Shown: positions 7,402 to 15,372 of the stretch, piece by piece
Position numbering within the stretch: the first letter of the stretch is position 1
Layout of the letters: the number at the start of each line of letters is the position of its first letter
NCBI GenBank assembly: GCA_964432945.1
Contig: CAYSPO010000029.1
Location: forward strand, 1-16,174
Origin: CAYSPO01 sp964432945
Lineage (GTDB): Bacteria; Bacillota; Clostridia; Tissierellales; Peptoniphilaceae
DNA length: 16,174 nucleotides
Direction: 5' to 3'
The notes under the pieces: generated by a model
Told to the model about the DNA's origin: nothing
Database searches by the model: none
What the model saw: the letters and a program-made list of their open reading frames with translations, nothing else
Translations under genes and position numbers: made by a program

Positions 7402-8526
7402 ATGACTTTAAAATATGAACTAATAAAACAAGATTCTAACTCTAATGCAAGAGTTGGTAAAATTACAACAGATAGAGGAACTATAGATACACCTGTATTT
7501 ATGCCAGTAGGAACAAAAGCTACAGTTAAATCTATGTCTAATCAAGAACTTAACGATATGGATACACAGATAATTTTAGGTAATACTTATCATTTATATT
7601 TCCGTCCAGGAATGGAAGTTATTGAACAAGCAGGAGGACTTCATAAGTTTATGAATTGGGACAAGCCAATTTTAACTGATAGTGGAGGATTTCAAGTGTT
7701 TAGCCTTTCTGATACAAGAAAGATAACCGAAGAAGGAGTAGCTTTTAATTCTGTAATAGATGGATCTAAGCATTTCTTTTCTCCAGAAACCTCTATGGAT
7801 ATCCAAATGATATTAGGATCTGATATTGCTATGGCATTTGATGAATGCTGTGCCCATGATGTAAGCTATGACTATGCTAAAAGCTCTATGGAAAGAACTT
7901 TAAGATGGTTAGAAAGATGTGCCGTTCATCATAATAGGGAAGACCAAGCACTTTTTGGAATAGTTCAAGGAGCAATGTATCCTGATCTTAGAAAGATTAG
8001 TTTTGAAGAAACCGTTAAATTTGATTTACCTGGTTATGCAATTGGAGGTTTATCGGTAGGAGAAACTTACGAGCAGATGGTTGAATTATTAAAACTAACT
8101 TCAATGCTTCCTGACAACAAGCCTAGATATTTAATGGGAGTAGGATCACCAGATTATATATTTGCAGCTGTAGAAGCAGGTATAGATATGATGGATTGTG
8201 TTCTTCCAACTAGAATTGCCAGAAATGGTACAGCAATGACTTATAATGGTAGAATTACTATAAGAAACGCTTCTTTTGCTAAAGATTTTAGACCTATTGA
8301 TGAAAATTGTGGTTGTTATGCTTGCCAAAATCATACAAGAGCATATATAAGACACTTAATCAATGTTGATGAAATTTTAGGAGCGAGACTTTTAACTATC
8401 CATAACTTATACTTCTTAAGAGATTTAATGAAGCAAATTTCAAAGTCAATTATGGAAGATAGATTTTTAGAGTATAAGGCTGAATTTTACAAAAACTATG
8501 GATATAATCATAAAATTAATGTATAA
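7402..8526 (+). CDS. tgt: tRNA-guanine transglycosylase (queuine tRNA-ribosyltransferase)
   Basis: Tgt exchanges guanine 34 for preQ1 in tRNAs with GUN anticodons, the step before QueA. The 374-residue TIM-barrel protein carries the acid/base Asp93 in LTDSGGFQVFS, the nucleophile Asp265 in MMDCVLPTRIARNG, and the zinc site Cys303, Cys305, Cys308 and His334. The sequence GNTYHLYFRPG is also diagnostic. AAGGAGA (7391-7397) precedes ATG 7402, overlapping the queA stop. No other queuosine gene (queCDEF) is in the window, so the source of preQ1, by synthesis or uptake, cannot be told. Confidence 0.97.
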   Translation: MTLKYELIKQDSNSNARVGKITTDRGTIDTPVFMPVGTKATVKSMSNQELNDMDTQIILGNTYHLYFRPGMEVIEQAGGLHKFMNWDKPILTDSGGFQVFSLSDTRKITEEGVAFNSVIDGSKHFFSPETSMDIQMILGSDIAMAFDECCAHDVSYDYAKSSMERTLRWLERCAVHHNREDQALFGIVQGAMYPDLRKISFEETVKFDLPGYAIGGLSVGETYEQMVELLKLTSMLPDNKPRYLMGVGSPDYIFAAVEAGIDMMDCVLPTRIARNGTAMTYNGRITIRNASFAKDFRPIDENCGCYACQNHTRAYIRHLINVDEILGARLLTIHNLYFLRDLMKQISKSIMEDRFLEYKAEFYKNYGYNHKINV

Positions 8527-8548
8527 TTATTAGATAAGAGGTGATTAA

Positions 8549-8878
8549 ATGGGTTCACAAGAAATGATTGCAGCATTTTTACCAATGCTAATGGCTATAG
8601 CTGTTATTTATTTTCTGATGATTAGACCACAGAAGAAAAGAGAACAAGAAGTTAAAACTATGAGATCTAACCTAACAATAGGAGATGAAGTACTTACTGT
8701 AGGTGGAGTCAAAGGGAAAATAACAAAACTTGGTGAAGACTATGTAACTATAGAAACATCTGGTCACACTAGGATAGAATTCACACGTAATGCAATTTAT
8801 AAAGTACTTACTGAAACAGTAGAAGATGAAGAAACTACTGAAACGGTAGTGGAAACAGATGAAACTGAAGAAGAGTAA
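8549..8878 (+). CDS. yajC: Preprotein translocase accessory subunit YajC
   Basis: YajC is a small membrane protein associated with the Sec translocon and SecDF. The 109-residue product has a single N-terminal transmembrane helix (about 6-25), directly followed by the family signature IRPQKKREQE, then a small beta-rich cytoplasmic domain (LTIGDEVLTVGGVKGKI). The last 20 residues are a low-complexity acidic tail of Glu and Thr, longer than needed for the core domain. AGAGGTGAT (8537-8545) supports the start. In many Clostridia secD and secF follow close by; here the SCIFF genes follow and secDF do not appear in the window. Confidence 0.93.
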   Translation: MGSQEMIAAFLPMLMAIAVIYFLMIRPQKKREQEVKTMRSNLTIGDEVLTVGGVKGKITKLGEDYVTIETSGHTRIEFTRNAIYKVLTETVEDEETTETVVETDETEEE

Positions 8879-8893
8879 ACTGGGGGTAGAAGA

Positions 8894-9061
8894 ATGAAAC
8901 ATATAAAAGCATTAAAATTATCAAATTTTAACAAGAATATTAATCATACTGGCTGTGGAGAATGTCAAACATCTTGCCAATCTGCATGTAAAACATCATG
9001 TACAGTTGGTAATCAAAAATGTGAATCTTTAAGTGAACAAAAGAATTTAATACTTGGATAA
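8894..9061 (+). CDS. scfA: SCIFF six-cysteine RiPP precursor peptide
   Basis: This is a 55-residue precursor of the SCIFF (six cysteines in forty-five residues) family of ribosomally made, post-translationally modified peptides, nearly universal in Clostridia. It opens MKHIKALKLSN and contains the near-invariant CGECQTSCQSACKTSCTVGN core. The six cysteines are residues 21, 24, 28, 32, 36 and 43. ScfB, encoded next, installs a thioether link from a core cysteine to a nearby residue; the mature role is not established. It starts 15 nt after the yajC stop, with GGGGGT (8882-8887) as a plausible ribosome binding site, and is presumably co-transcribed with yajC. Unusually, 12 residues (ESLSEQKNLILG) follow the last cysteine, where family members normally end within a few residues. 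Confidence 0.95.
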   Translation: MKHIKALKLSNFNKNINHTGCGECQTSCQSACKTSCTVGNQKCESLSEQKNLILG

Positions 9062-9063
9062 GT

Positions 9064-9098
9064 AAAAATGACAAACCAAACTTGGTTTGTCATTTTTT
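9064..9098 (+). terminator. Strong terminator between scfA and scfB
   Basis: AAAAATGACAAACCA (9064-9078) and TGGTTTGTCATTTTT (9083-9097) form a perfect 15-bp stem with a 4-nt AACT loop, ending in a run of six T. It begins 3 nt after the scfA stop. It should end most yajC-scfA transcripts before the maturase gene, and may also shield the 3' end of the peptide message. Confidence 0.92.
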
Positions 9099-9134
9099 GA
9101 TTGGAAGGACTTTCTTCTAAATGTTTGACTAAGA

Positions 9135-9143
9135 TGATATAAT
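9135..9143 (+). promoter_or_regulatory. Extended -10 promoter for scfB
   Basis: TGATATAAT (9135-9143) is a perfect extended -10 element located between the terminator and scfB. A start site near 9150 would leave a 25-nt leader containing AAGGAGA (9164-9170). TTGACT at 9125-9130 is only 7 nt upstream, too near to act as the -35 for this box; at the normal distance (9115-9120) only TTCTAA is found. The location supports independent expression of scfB, lapA and recJ. Confidence 0.6.
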
Positions 9144-9174
9144 ATAAATAATTATAAAAATATAAGGAGATTAA

Positions 9175-10518
9175 ATGGAAAGAATACATAAATTTAAATT
9201 TGATGATAAAAACATAGTAATGGATATTAACTCTGGAAGTATATTTGTCTTTGATGAATTAGCCTATAATATAGTTGATGATTATGAAAGAGGCTTAGAT
9301 TACATACTTGATAATTATAATAATAAAGAGCCAGAAGCCTTGAAAGAAGCTTACGAAGAAATAAATAGCTTGGTTGAAGGGGGATATCTTTTTACAAGAG
9401 CAGTTGAACAAGAAGATATAAAATATAATGAATCAAATGTTATTAAAGCCCTTTGCCTACATGTCTCCCATGATTGTGATTTAAGCTGCAGATATTGCTT
9501 TGCTTCTGGAGGAAACTTCAAAGGGGAAAGACAGGTTATGAGTCTTGAAACTGGAAAGAAAGCTTTAGATTTTCTTGTAGAACATTCAGGAAATAGAAGA
9601 AACCTTGAAGTTGATTTCTTTGGAGGAGAACCTCTATTAAATTTTGATGTTGTAAAGAAGCTAACTTATTATGGTCACGAGTTAAATAAAAAATATAATA
9701 AAAATATCAGGTTTACTATCACTACAAATGGAACTCATCTAAACGATGAAAATATTGCTTTTATTAATGAGCATATGTCAAATGCAGTTTTAAGTTTAGA
9801 TGGTCGTAAAGAAGTGAATGATTATATGAGACCTAATAGAGGTGGGCAAGGAACTTTTGATAAGATAGTTCCAAAATTCCAAAAATTAATCGAAACAAGA
9901 GGCGACAAAGATTACTATATTAGAGGAACTTTTACTTCTAATAACCTGGATTTTGGAGCAGATGCTTTAGCTTTTTATGATTTAGGATTTAGAAAAATAT
10001 CATTAGAGCCAGTTGTTACTGATGAAAAAGAACCTTATGCATTAAAAGAAGAACACTTAGAAAGAATACTACAAGAATATGAAGACTTTGTAAAAGACTA
10101 CATTAGGCTTAACAAAGAAGAAGATTTCTTGTTCTATCACTATATGGTTGATTTAGATCAAGGACCATGTCTAGCAAAAAGGAGTGTTGGTTGTGGAGCT
10201 GGTTCTGAATATATAGCTATTACACCTGAAGGAGATATTTATCCTTGCCACCAATTTGTAGGTGAAGAAGAATTTAAGATTGGTTCTTTAGATGATGGAA
10301 TAGTAAAGAAAGATATGAGAGATAAATTCAAAAAAGCAAATATTTTCAATAAAGAAGACTGTAAAAATTGCTGGGCAAGATTTTATTGTTCGGGAGGTTG
10401 CCATGCTAATGCATATTATAATAATGGCGATTTTATGAAAGTTTATAAACTTGGTTGTGAAATGGAAAAAAAGAGAATTGAATGTTCAATTGGAATCCTG
10501 GCGAGTGAGGTAGATTAA
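9175..10518 (+). CDS. scfB: SCIFF maturase, radical SAM/SPASM thioether-forming enzyme
   Basis: ScfB uses S-adenosylmethionine and iron-sulfur clusters to link a cysteine sulfur of ScfA to a residue alpha-carbon. The 447-residue protein has an N-terminal RRE-like leader-binding region (about 1-85), the radical SAM cluster motif Cys101-x3-Cys105-x2-Cys108 (CDLSCRYC), the SAM-contacting FFGGEPLLN segment, and a SPASM/twitch domain with Cys332, Cys340, Cys358, Cys396, Cys399, Cys405, Cys409 and Cys428, able to hold two auxiliary 4Fe-4S clusters. Cys94, seven residues before the first cluster cysteine, is also conserved in my recollection of the family. The start has AAGGAGA 4 nt upstream. It is 2 nt from the next gene. 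An oxygen-sensitive enzyme of this type agrees with an anaerobic host. Confidence 0.95.
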   Translation: MERIHKFKFDDKNIVMDINSGSIFVFDELAYNIVDDYERGLDYILDNYNNKEPEALKEAYEEINSLVEGGYLFTRAVEQEDIKYNESNVIKALCLHVSHDCDLSCRYCFASGGNFKGERQVMSLETGKKALDFLVEHSGNRRNLEVDFFGGEPLLNFDVVKKLTYYGHELNKKYNKNIRFTITTNGTHLNDENIAFINEHMSNAVLSLDGRKEVNDYMRPNRGGQGTFDKIVPKFQKLIETRGDKDYYIRGTFTSNNLDFGADALAFYDLGFRKISLEPVVTDEKEPYALKEEHLERILQEYEDFVKDYIRLNKEEDFLFYHYMVDLDQGPCLAKRSVGCGAGSEYIAITPEGDIYPCHQFVGEEEFKIGSLDDGIVKKDMRDKFKKANIFNKEDCKNCWARFYCSGGCHANAYYNNGDFMKVYKLGCEMEKKRIECSIGILASEVD

Positions 10519-10520
10519 AC

Positions 10521-10886
10521 ATGAAAAAAAACAATGGGAAATTTTACTTTAGTCTTATAATAGCTCTTTTACTTACAATAATACTTGTTATATTTGCTAT
10601 TAAAAATAGCGATATGGTTACTGTCGACTTATTTTTCAAAAAAATAGAAATTAGTTTAGCCCTATTAATAGTCGTATGTGCTTTTATTGGAGCTTTAATA
10701 GTTGGAGGCATAATGACTATAAAAAATATCCTTGTTAATAATGAAAATAAAAAATTACAAAAAATATTAGCTTTAAGAGATAATGAAATATTAAAGCTGA
10801 AAGCAGAAGTGTCAGTTAGAGAAAGTCAAAAAAGAACATTAGAAATAAATAACCCAATAGAAAGAAATGATTTGATAGATGAATAA
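10521..10886 (+). CDS. LapA/DUF1049-like two-helix membrane protein
   Basis: The 121-residue product has two transmembrane helices, about 8-28 and 43-67, joined by a short loop with the typical IKNSDMVTVDLFFKKIEISLA pattern (asparagine, then a beta-like stretch), followed by a charged, coiled-coil-prone tail (about 72-105). This matches the lipopolysaccharide assembly protein A (LapA)/DUF1049 family. In Gram-positives, which lack LPS, the role is unknown and the name should not be taken literally. It starts 2 nt after scfB with GTGAGG (10505-10510) inside the scfB end, and its last 8 nt overlap recJ. It sits where secD and secF are found in related genomes. Confidence 0.75.
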   Translation: MKKNNGKFYFSLIIALLLTIILVIFAIKNSDMVTVDLFFKKIEISLALLIVVCAFIGALIVGGIMTIKNILVNNENKKLQKILALRDNEILKLKAEVSVRESQKRTLEINNPIERNDLIDE

Positions 10887-12627
10887 TAATCGCTGGACAA
10901 TATTTAATAAAGATTATTCCCACCTAACAGACTTAAATATAGATGAGAGAATCTTAAAAGTATTAGTTAACAGGGATATAAATACCAAAGAAGATATTGA
11001 GATGTTTTTAAATCCATCTTTAGAAAAATTTCATGATCCATTTTTAATGGAAGATATGGATATTGCTATTGATATGATTTTAGAAGCTATTGAAGATGAT
11101 AAGCATATTCATATCGTAGGAGATTATGATCAAGATGGTAACTCATCAATAGTAACTTTGATGAAAGGACTTAGCATTCATACTAATAGGTTGACTTATA
11201 CTATTCCCGATAGAATGTCTGATGGCTATGGAATAAACAATAGGATAGTTGAAGAAGCAAAGGAAATGGGTGTAGATTTAATTATCACTTGCGATAACGG
11301 TATATCTGCCCATGAAGCCGTTCAAAGAGCTAAAGATTTAGGTATGGATATAATAGTTACTGATCACCATCAAGTAACTATTGAAAATGATGAGCAGATT
11401 CTACCTAAAGCAGATGCAGTTATAAATCCTCATAGATTAGACTGCCAATATCCTTTCAAAGATTTGTGCGGGGCAGGAGTTGCTTTTAAGTTAATTCAAG
11501 CTTTAAATATAGTCTTAGGTATGGATGAAGAAGAATCTAATAAATTATTAGAATTTACTTGTATGGGAACAATTTGCGATATAGTAGATTTAGTAGATGA
11601 AAATAGAATCATAGTTGTAGAAGGCCTTAGAAGATTAAATAAATCCAAAAATCTTGGAGTCAAATATTTATGCCTTGAGTGCGGCTGGGAAAAAGAGATC
11701 ACAGCCTATACTATTGGATTTGTTCTAGGTCCATGTATAAATGCTTCAGGAAGATTATCAACTGCTAGGCTTGGAGTAGAATTGTTTTTAGAAGAAGATG
11801 AAAACTTAGTTCAAAACTATGCAGCTGAATTAGTTAGGCTTAATAATGAAAGAAAAGAACTAACTGAAGAAGCATATGAAATAGCATACGATAAAGTATT
11901 AAACCAAGGACTTTTTAATAAACAGGTAATAGTTCTTGTAATAGAGGGGATTCATGAAAGTATCGTGGGAATTGTAGCTGGAAGAATAAAAGATGATTTT
12001 TATAGGCCGACTATTATTTTTACACAAACTAGCGAAGAAGGTTTGCTAAAAGGCTCTGGCAGGAGCATTGAAGCATATAATATGTTTGAAAAGATAGATG
12101 AGGTTAGAAACTTAACCATTTCATTCGGTGGCCATACAATGGCAGCTGGTATGACTATAAAAGAAGAAGATTTTAACTCTTTTGATAAGGCTCTAAATGA
12201 GAAAGCAAACTTAAGCAAAATAGACTTACAAAAAAAAATAAGTATTGATTTTCAGCAGAATGTTAGTGAATTAGACATGAATTTAATTTATAATCTAGAT
12301 AAACTAGGGCCTTTTGGGAAAGCGAATCCTAGACCTAAATTAGCTGATAAAGGAGTTAACATACTTAACTTTTCATTAATTGGTAAAAATAAGAATGTTT
12401 TAAAAGTAAACTTTGAGAAAAATTCCCGAGTTATAGAAGGTATTAGTTTTGTAGAGGCGAGTGAGAGTTATGAAGCCTTACAAAAAGCATTTGGAGAAAA
12501 TCTAACTTATAAGGTGAATAATTTCAATAAAAATTATGTAGATATTATCTTTAGGCCAGATATTAATGAATTTAGAGGAGAAGAAAAAATTCAGCTAAGA
12601 ATTGAAGATATGAGATTATCTAGATAA
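10879..12627 (+). CDS. recJ: Single-stranded-DNA-specific exonuclease RecJ
   Basis: RecJ degrades single-stranded DNA 5' to 3' in recombination and repair, a natural partner of the RuvABC functions nearby. The 582-residue protein has the DHH phosphoesterase motifs: GDYDQDGNSS (81-90), ITCDNGIS (136-143) and TDHH (161-164), then NPHRLDCQYPFKDLCGAGVAFKL. The DHHA1 domain shows FGGHTMAAGM, and an OB-fold segment includes LGPFGKANPRP. Motif I is unusual: most RecJ proteins read D(Y/F)DADG(I/V/A)TS. The metal-binding aspartates are kept, so activity is likely. The start overlaps the lapA-like gene by 8 nt and no good ribosome binding site is visible, suggesting translational coupling. No terminator follows before the rel promoter. 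Confidence 0.9.
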   Translation: MNNNRWTIFNKDYSHLTDLNIDERILKVLVNRDINTKEDIEMFLNPSLEKFHDPFLMEDMDIAIDMILEAIEDDKHIHIVGDYDQDGNSSIVTLMKGLSIHTNRLTYTIPDRMSDGYGINNRIVEEAKEMGVDLIITCDNGISAHEAVQRAKDLGMDIIVTDHHQVTIENDEQILPKADAVINPHRLDCQYPFKDLCGAGVAFKLIQALNIVLGMDEEESNKLLEFTCMGTICDIVDLVDENRIIVVEGLRRLNKSKNLGVKYLCLECGWEKEITAYTIGFVLGPCINASGRLSTARLGVELFLEEDENLVQNYAAELVRLNNERKELTEEAYEIAYDKVLNQGLFNKQVIVLVIEGIHESIVGIVAGRIKDDFYRPTIIFTQTSEEGLLKGSGRSIEAYNMFEKIDEVRNLTISFGGHTMAAGMTIKEEDFNSFDKALNEKANLSKIDLQKKISIDFQQNVSELDMNLIYNLDKLGPFGKANPRPKLADKGVNILNFSLIGKNKNVLKVNFEKNSRVIEGISFVEASESYEALQKAFGENLTYKVNNFNKNYVDIIFRPDINEFRGEEKIQLRIEDMRLSR

Positions 12628-12666
12628 AGTGGGTATATATTTATAATATACAAAATATATAAGAAA

Positions 12667-12695
12667 TTGATAGAATTATATTAAACTGTTATACT
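12667..12695 (+). promoter_or_regulatory. Promoter of rel-dtd-MBL operon
   Basis: TTGATA (12667-12672) and TATACT (12690-12695) are separated by exactly 17 nt, and a TG dinucleotide at 12687-12688 adds an extended -10. This is the best complete sigma-A promoter in the window. A start site near 12702 gives a 25-nt leader with GGAGGTGG (12715-12722) before ATG 12727. The 12628-12660 part upstream is AT-rich with only a weak 6-bp hairpin. Confidence 0.75.
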
Positions 12696-12726
12696 AAATT
12701 AATAAATAGAGAATGGAGGTGGCATA

Positions 12727-14913
12727 ATGTCAAGTTTTAAAATCTTGCACGAAACAGATATTTCCCTTGAAAACTTGTTAAGTAGATTAGATGAAGCTGA
12801 AATAAAATATGACAAAGATTTAATTATCAAGGCATACACTATAACAAAAGAAGCACACAATGGTCAGTTAAGACGTTCTGGAGAAGAATATTTTGTTCAC
12901 CCTATAAATGTAGCTTTTATTTTGATTGAGCTTAATATGGATCAAGAAGCTATTATCGCTGGTATGATGCATGACGTTCTTGAAGACACTGATGTCACCA
13001 AGGAATCTCTTATTGAAGAATTTGGAGAAGAAATAGTTTATTTGGTTGAAGGCGTAACGAAACTTACAAAGATGCCTTTTAAATCTAAACTCGAATCTCA
13101 AGCTGGAAATCTTAGAAAAATGATAATGGCTATGTCTAATGATATTAGAGTTATCATAATAAAGCTGGCTGACCGACTTCATAATATGAGAACTCTAGAA
13201 TATATGACTAAGTCTAAACAGTTTGAAAAAGCTACAGAGACTTTAGAAATATATGCTCCTTTGGCTCATAGGTTAGGTATCAATAAAATTAAGTGGGAAC
13301 TTGAAGATTTAAGCTTTTTATATTTAAACCCAAGAGAATATCACGATATTTCTAAAAAAGTTAATATGCGTAGAGAAGAAAGAGAAATTTATCTTGGTAA
13401 GGTTATGGAGCAAATAAGAGAAGAAATGAGAGATCTTGAAATTCAAGTACTTGATATTTCTGGAAGGCCTAAGCATCTTTATTCTATTTATAATAAGATG
13501 AAGAAGCAAGATAAGACCTTTGAAGAAATCTATGACTTATTAGGAATGAGAATAATAGTAAGCTCAATTAAAGAATGCTATGCAGTTTTAGGAATAGTGC
13601 ATCAACTCTGGAAACCAATCCCAGGTAAGTTCAAAGATTATATAGCTATGCCAAAAGCTAATATGTATCAATCTATTCATAGTACAGTTGTAGGTCCTGG
13701 AGGAAAAGTTTTTGAAGTTCAAATTAGAACTGAAGAAATGCATCAAACTGCTGAATATGGTATTGCTGCCCACTGGCAATATAAAGAAGGTGGGGGCAAA
13801 ACAGATAAGTTTGAGCAAAAACTAACTTGGTTGAGAATGCTAATGGAATGGCAACAAGATCTTAAGGATCCAAAAGAATTTATGGATACCTTAAAAGATG
13901 ACTTTTTTTCTGATGAAGTGTATGTTTTTTCTCCTAAAGGAGATGTTATCGGACTTCCAGCAGGATCTATTCCAATAGATTTTGCCTATAGAGTGCATTC
14001 GGCTGTTGGAAACCACTGTGTAGGAGCAAAAGTTAACGGAAAGCTTGTTCCAATCGACACAAAATTGAAAAATGGTGATGTAGTTGAAATTATTACATCT
14101 TCAAACTCAAGTGGCCCTAGTAAAGACTGGGTAGATATGGTTCAAAGTTCCTCTGCAAGGCAAAAGATTAAGCAATTCTTCAAGAAAAGTAATAGAGATG
14201 AAAATATTATAAAAGGTAAGGATATGCTAGAAAAAGAAGTTCATAAACAAGGCTTCGAGTTCTGCAAAATTCTAAAAGAAGAGTGGCTGTTAGAAATTGC
14301 AGAAAAACTTAGCTTTAAAAGCTTAGATGATCTGTATTCTGCTATTGGTTATGGAACTATTGCCTTAACTCAAGTAATTCCTAAATTAAAGGTAAAATAT
14401 AAAGATTACTATCAACCAGAGTTATCTATTGAAGAAATAAATGAACAAGCTAAAAATAGAGCAAAACCAACCTCTGTTAATGGTATTATTGTAGAGGGAA
14501 TTGATAATATAAAAGTAACTATTGCTAAATGCTGTAATCCAGTTCCAGGAGATGATATTTTAGGCTATATTACTAAAGGTAGAGGAGTTTCTGTTCATAG
14601 AACGGACTGCCCTAATATGGCTGGTATTGATTTTGATAGAACAATGGATGTAAGATGGGATAATGCATCTGATGCGAATTATAATCTACACTTAAATTTA
14701 ATAGCTTATGATAGGGTTAATTATATTGCAAATATATCTGAGGCAATTGGGAATCTTGATATTAATATAGAAAATATTAGTGCAAATAAAAAAGAAAATA
14801 ATATGTTTGTAGTTGATTTAATATTAAGTGTCAATGGAAAACTAGATGTAAGTGATGTAATTAATAAAATGAAGCAAGTTGAAGGAACTATAGAAGCACG
14901 TAGGGTGAGATAA
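12727..14913 (+). CDS. rel: Bifunctional (p)ppGpp synthetase/hydrolase Rel
   Basis: Rel makes (p)ppGpp from ATP and GDP/GTP on starved ribosomes and degrades it, controlling the stringent response. The 728-residue protein has a complete HD hydrolase domain (His58, His82-Asp83 in MMHDVLEDT, and KLADRLHNMRTLEY), so hydrolysis should be active. The synthetase domain follows (GRPKHLYSIYNKMKK, FKDYIAMPKANMYQSIHSTV from about 302, and FEVQIRTEEMHQTAEYGIAAHW). Next come a TGS domain (about 396-455), a Cys-rich zinc-finger domain with Cys602-Cys603 (CCNPVPGDDILGY) and HRTDCPN, and a C-terminal ACT domain (about 650-728). Length and order are those of the long Gram-positive Rel (relA/spoT homologue). 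GGAGGTGG supports the start. The stop overlaps the dtd start by one base. Confidence 0.96.
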   Translation: MSSFKILHETDISLENLLSRLDEAEIKYDKDLIIKAYTITKEAHNGQLRRSGEEYFVHPINVAFILIELNMDQEAIIAGMMHDVLEDTDVTKESLIEEFGEEIVYLVEGVTKLTKMPFKSKLESQAGNLRKMIMAMSNDIRVIIIKLADRLHNMRTLEYMTKSKQFEKATETLEIYAPLAHRLGINKIKWELEDLSFLYLNPREYHDISKKVNMRREEREIYLGKVMEQIREEMRDLEIQVLDISGRPKHLYSIYNKMKKQDKTFEEIYDLLGMRIIVSSIKECYAVLGIVHQLWKPIPGKFKDYIAMPKANMYQSIHSTVVGPGGKVFEVQIRTEEMHQTAEYGIAAHWQYKEGGGKTDKFEQKLTWLRMLMEWQQDLKDPKEFMDTLKDDFFSDEVYVFSPKGDVIGLPAGSIPIDFAYRVHSAVGNHCVGAKVNGKLVPIDTKLKNGDVVEIITSSNSSGPSKDWVDMVQSSSARQKIKQFFKKSNRDENIIKGKDMLEKEVHKQGFEFCKILKEEWLLEIAEKLSFKSLDDLYSAIGYGTIALTQVIPKLKVKYKDYYQPELSIEEINEQAKNRAKPTSVNGIIVEGIDNIKVTIAKCCNPVPGDDILGYITKGRGVSVHRTDCPNMAGIDFDRTMDVRWDNASDANYNLHLNLIAYDRVNYIANISEAIGNLDINIENISANKKENNMFVVDLILSVNGKLDVSDVINKMKQVEGTIEARRVR

Positions 14914-15362
14914 TGAGAGCAGTTATTCAAAGAGTAGCTAAGGCGAAAGTTGAAGTTAAAGAAGAATTAGTATCAGAAATAAAACAAGGGTTGATGGTTC
15001 TTGTTGGAGTTACAAAAACTGATACCAAAGAAGATATTGAATATATAGCAAGTAAAATTAGTAATTTAAGAATTTTTACTGATCAAGATGGTAAAATGAA
15101 TCTTTCTCTAAAAGATATAGGAGGAGAAATTTTGCTTATCTCTCAATTTACCTTATATGGTGATGCAAGAAAAGGAAGAAGACCTTCTTTTACTGAATCT
15201 GCTTCTGGTGAATTTGCAGAAGAATTATATGAAGATTTGATAGAATATTTGAAAAATGAAGGTCTTGAAGTGAAAACTGGAAAGTTTGGGGCAGATATGC
15301 AAGTTTCTTTAGTAAACGATGGGCCTGTAACTATTCAGTTAGATTCAAGTAAAATATACTAG
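14913..15362 (+). CDS. dtd: D-aminoacyl-tRNA deacylase
   Basis: Dtd hydrolyses D-amino acids (and mischarged glycine) from tRNA, protecting translation. The 149-residue protein starts MRAVIQRV and has the two signature motifs that form the active site at the dimer interface: SQFTLYGD (from 77) and the Gly-cis-Pro motif NDGPVT (Gly137-Pro138). The length is that of the family. Its ATG shares the final A of the rel stop codon (TAATG), a sign of termination-reinitiation. The rel-dtd-MBL order is common in Firmicutes. Confidence 0.95.
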   Translation: MRAVIQRVAKAKVEVKEELVSEIKQGLMVLVGVTKTDTKEDIEYIASKISNLRIFTDQDGKMNLSLKDIGGEILLISQFTLYGDARKGRRPSFTESASGEFAEELYEDLIEYLKNEGLEVKTGKFGADMQVSLVNDGPVTIQLDSSKIY

Positions 15363-15372
15363 GAGGCATAAT

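Noticed and set aside
9125..9143. TTGACT and TATAAT as an ordinary -35/-10 pair for scfB
   Set aside because: The spacer is only 7 nt. I kept the TATAAT as an extended -10 and listed the repeated spacing separately.
12631..12650. GTATAT/ATATAC repeat after recJ as a terminator
   Set aside because: The stem is short, purely A/T apart from one pair, and has no T-run; recJ is left without a clear terminator.
12868..13182. 104-codon open frame on the minus strand
   Set aside because: It is inside the HD domain of rel and has no ribosome binding site or family resemblance.
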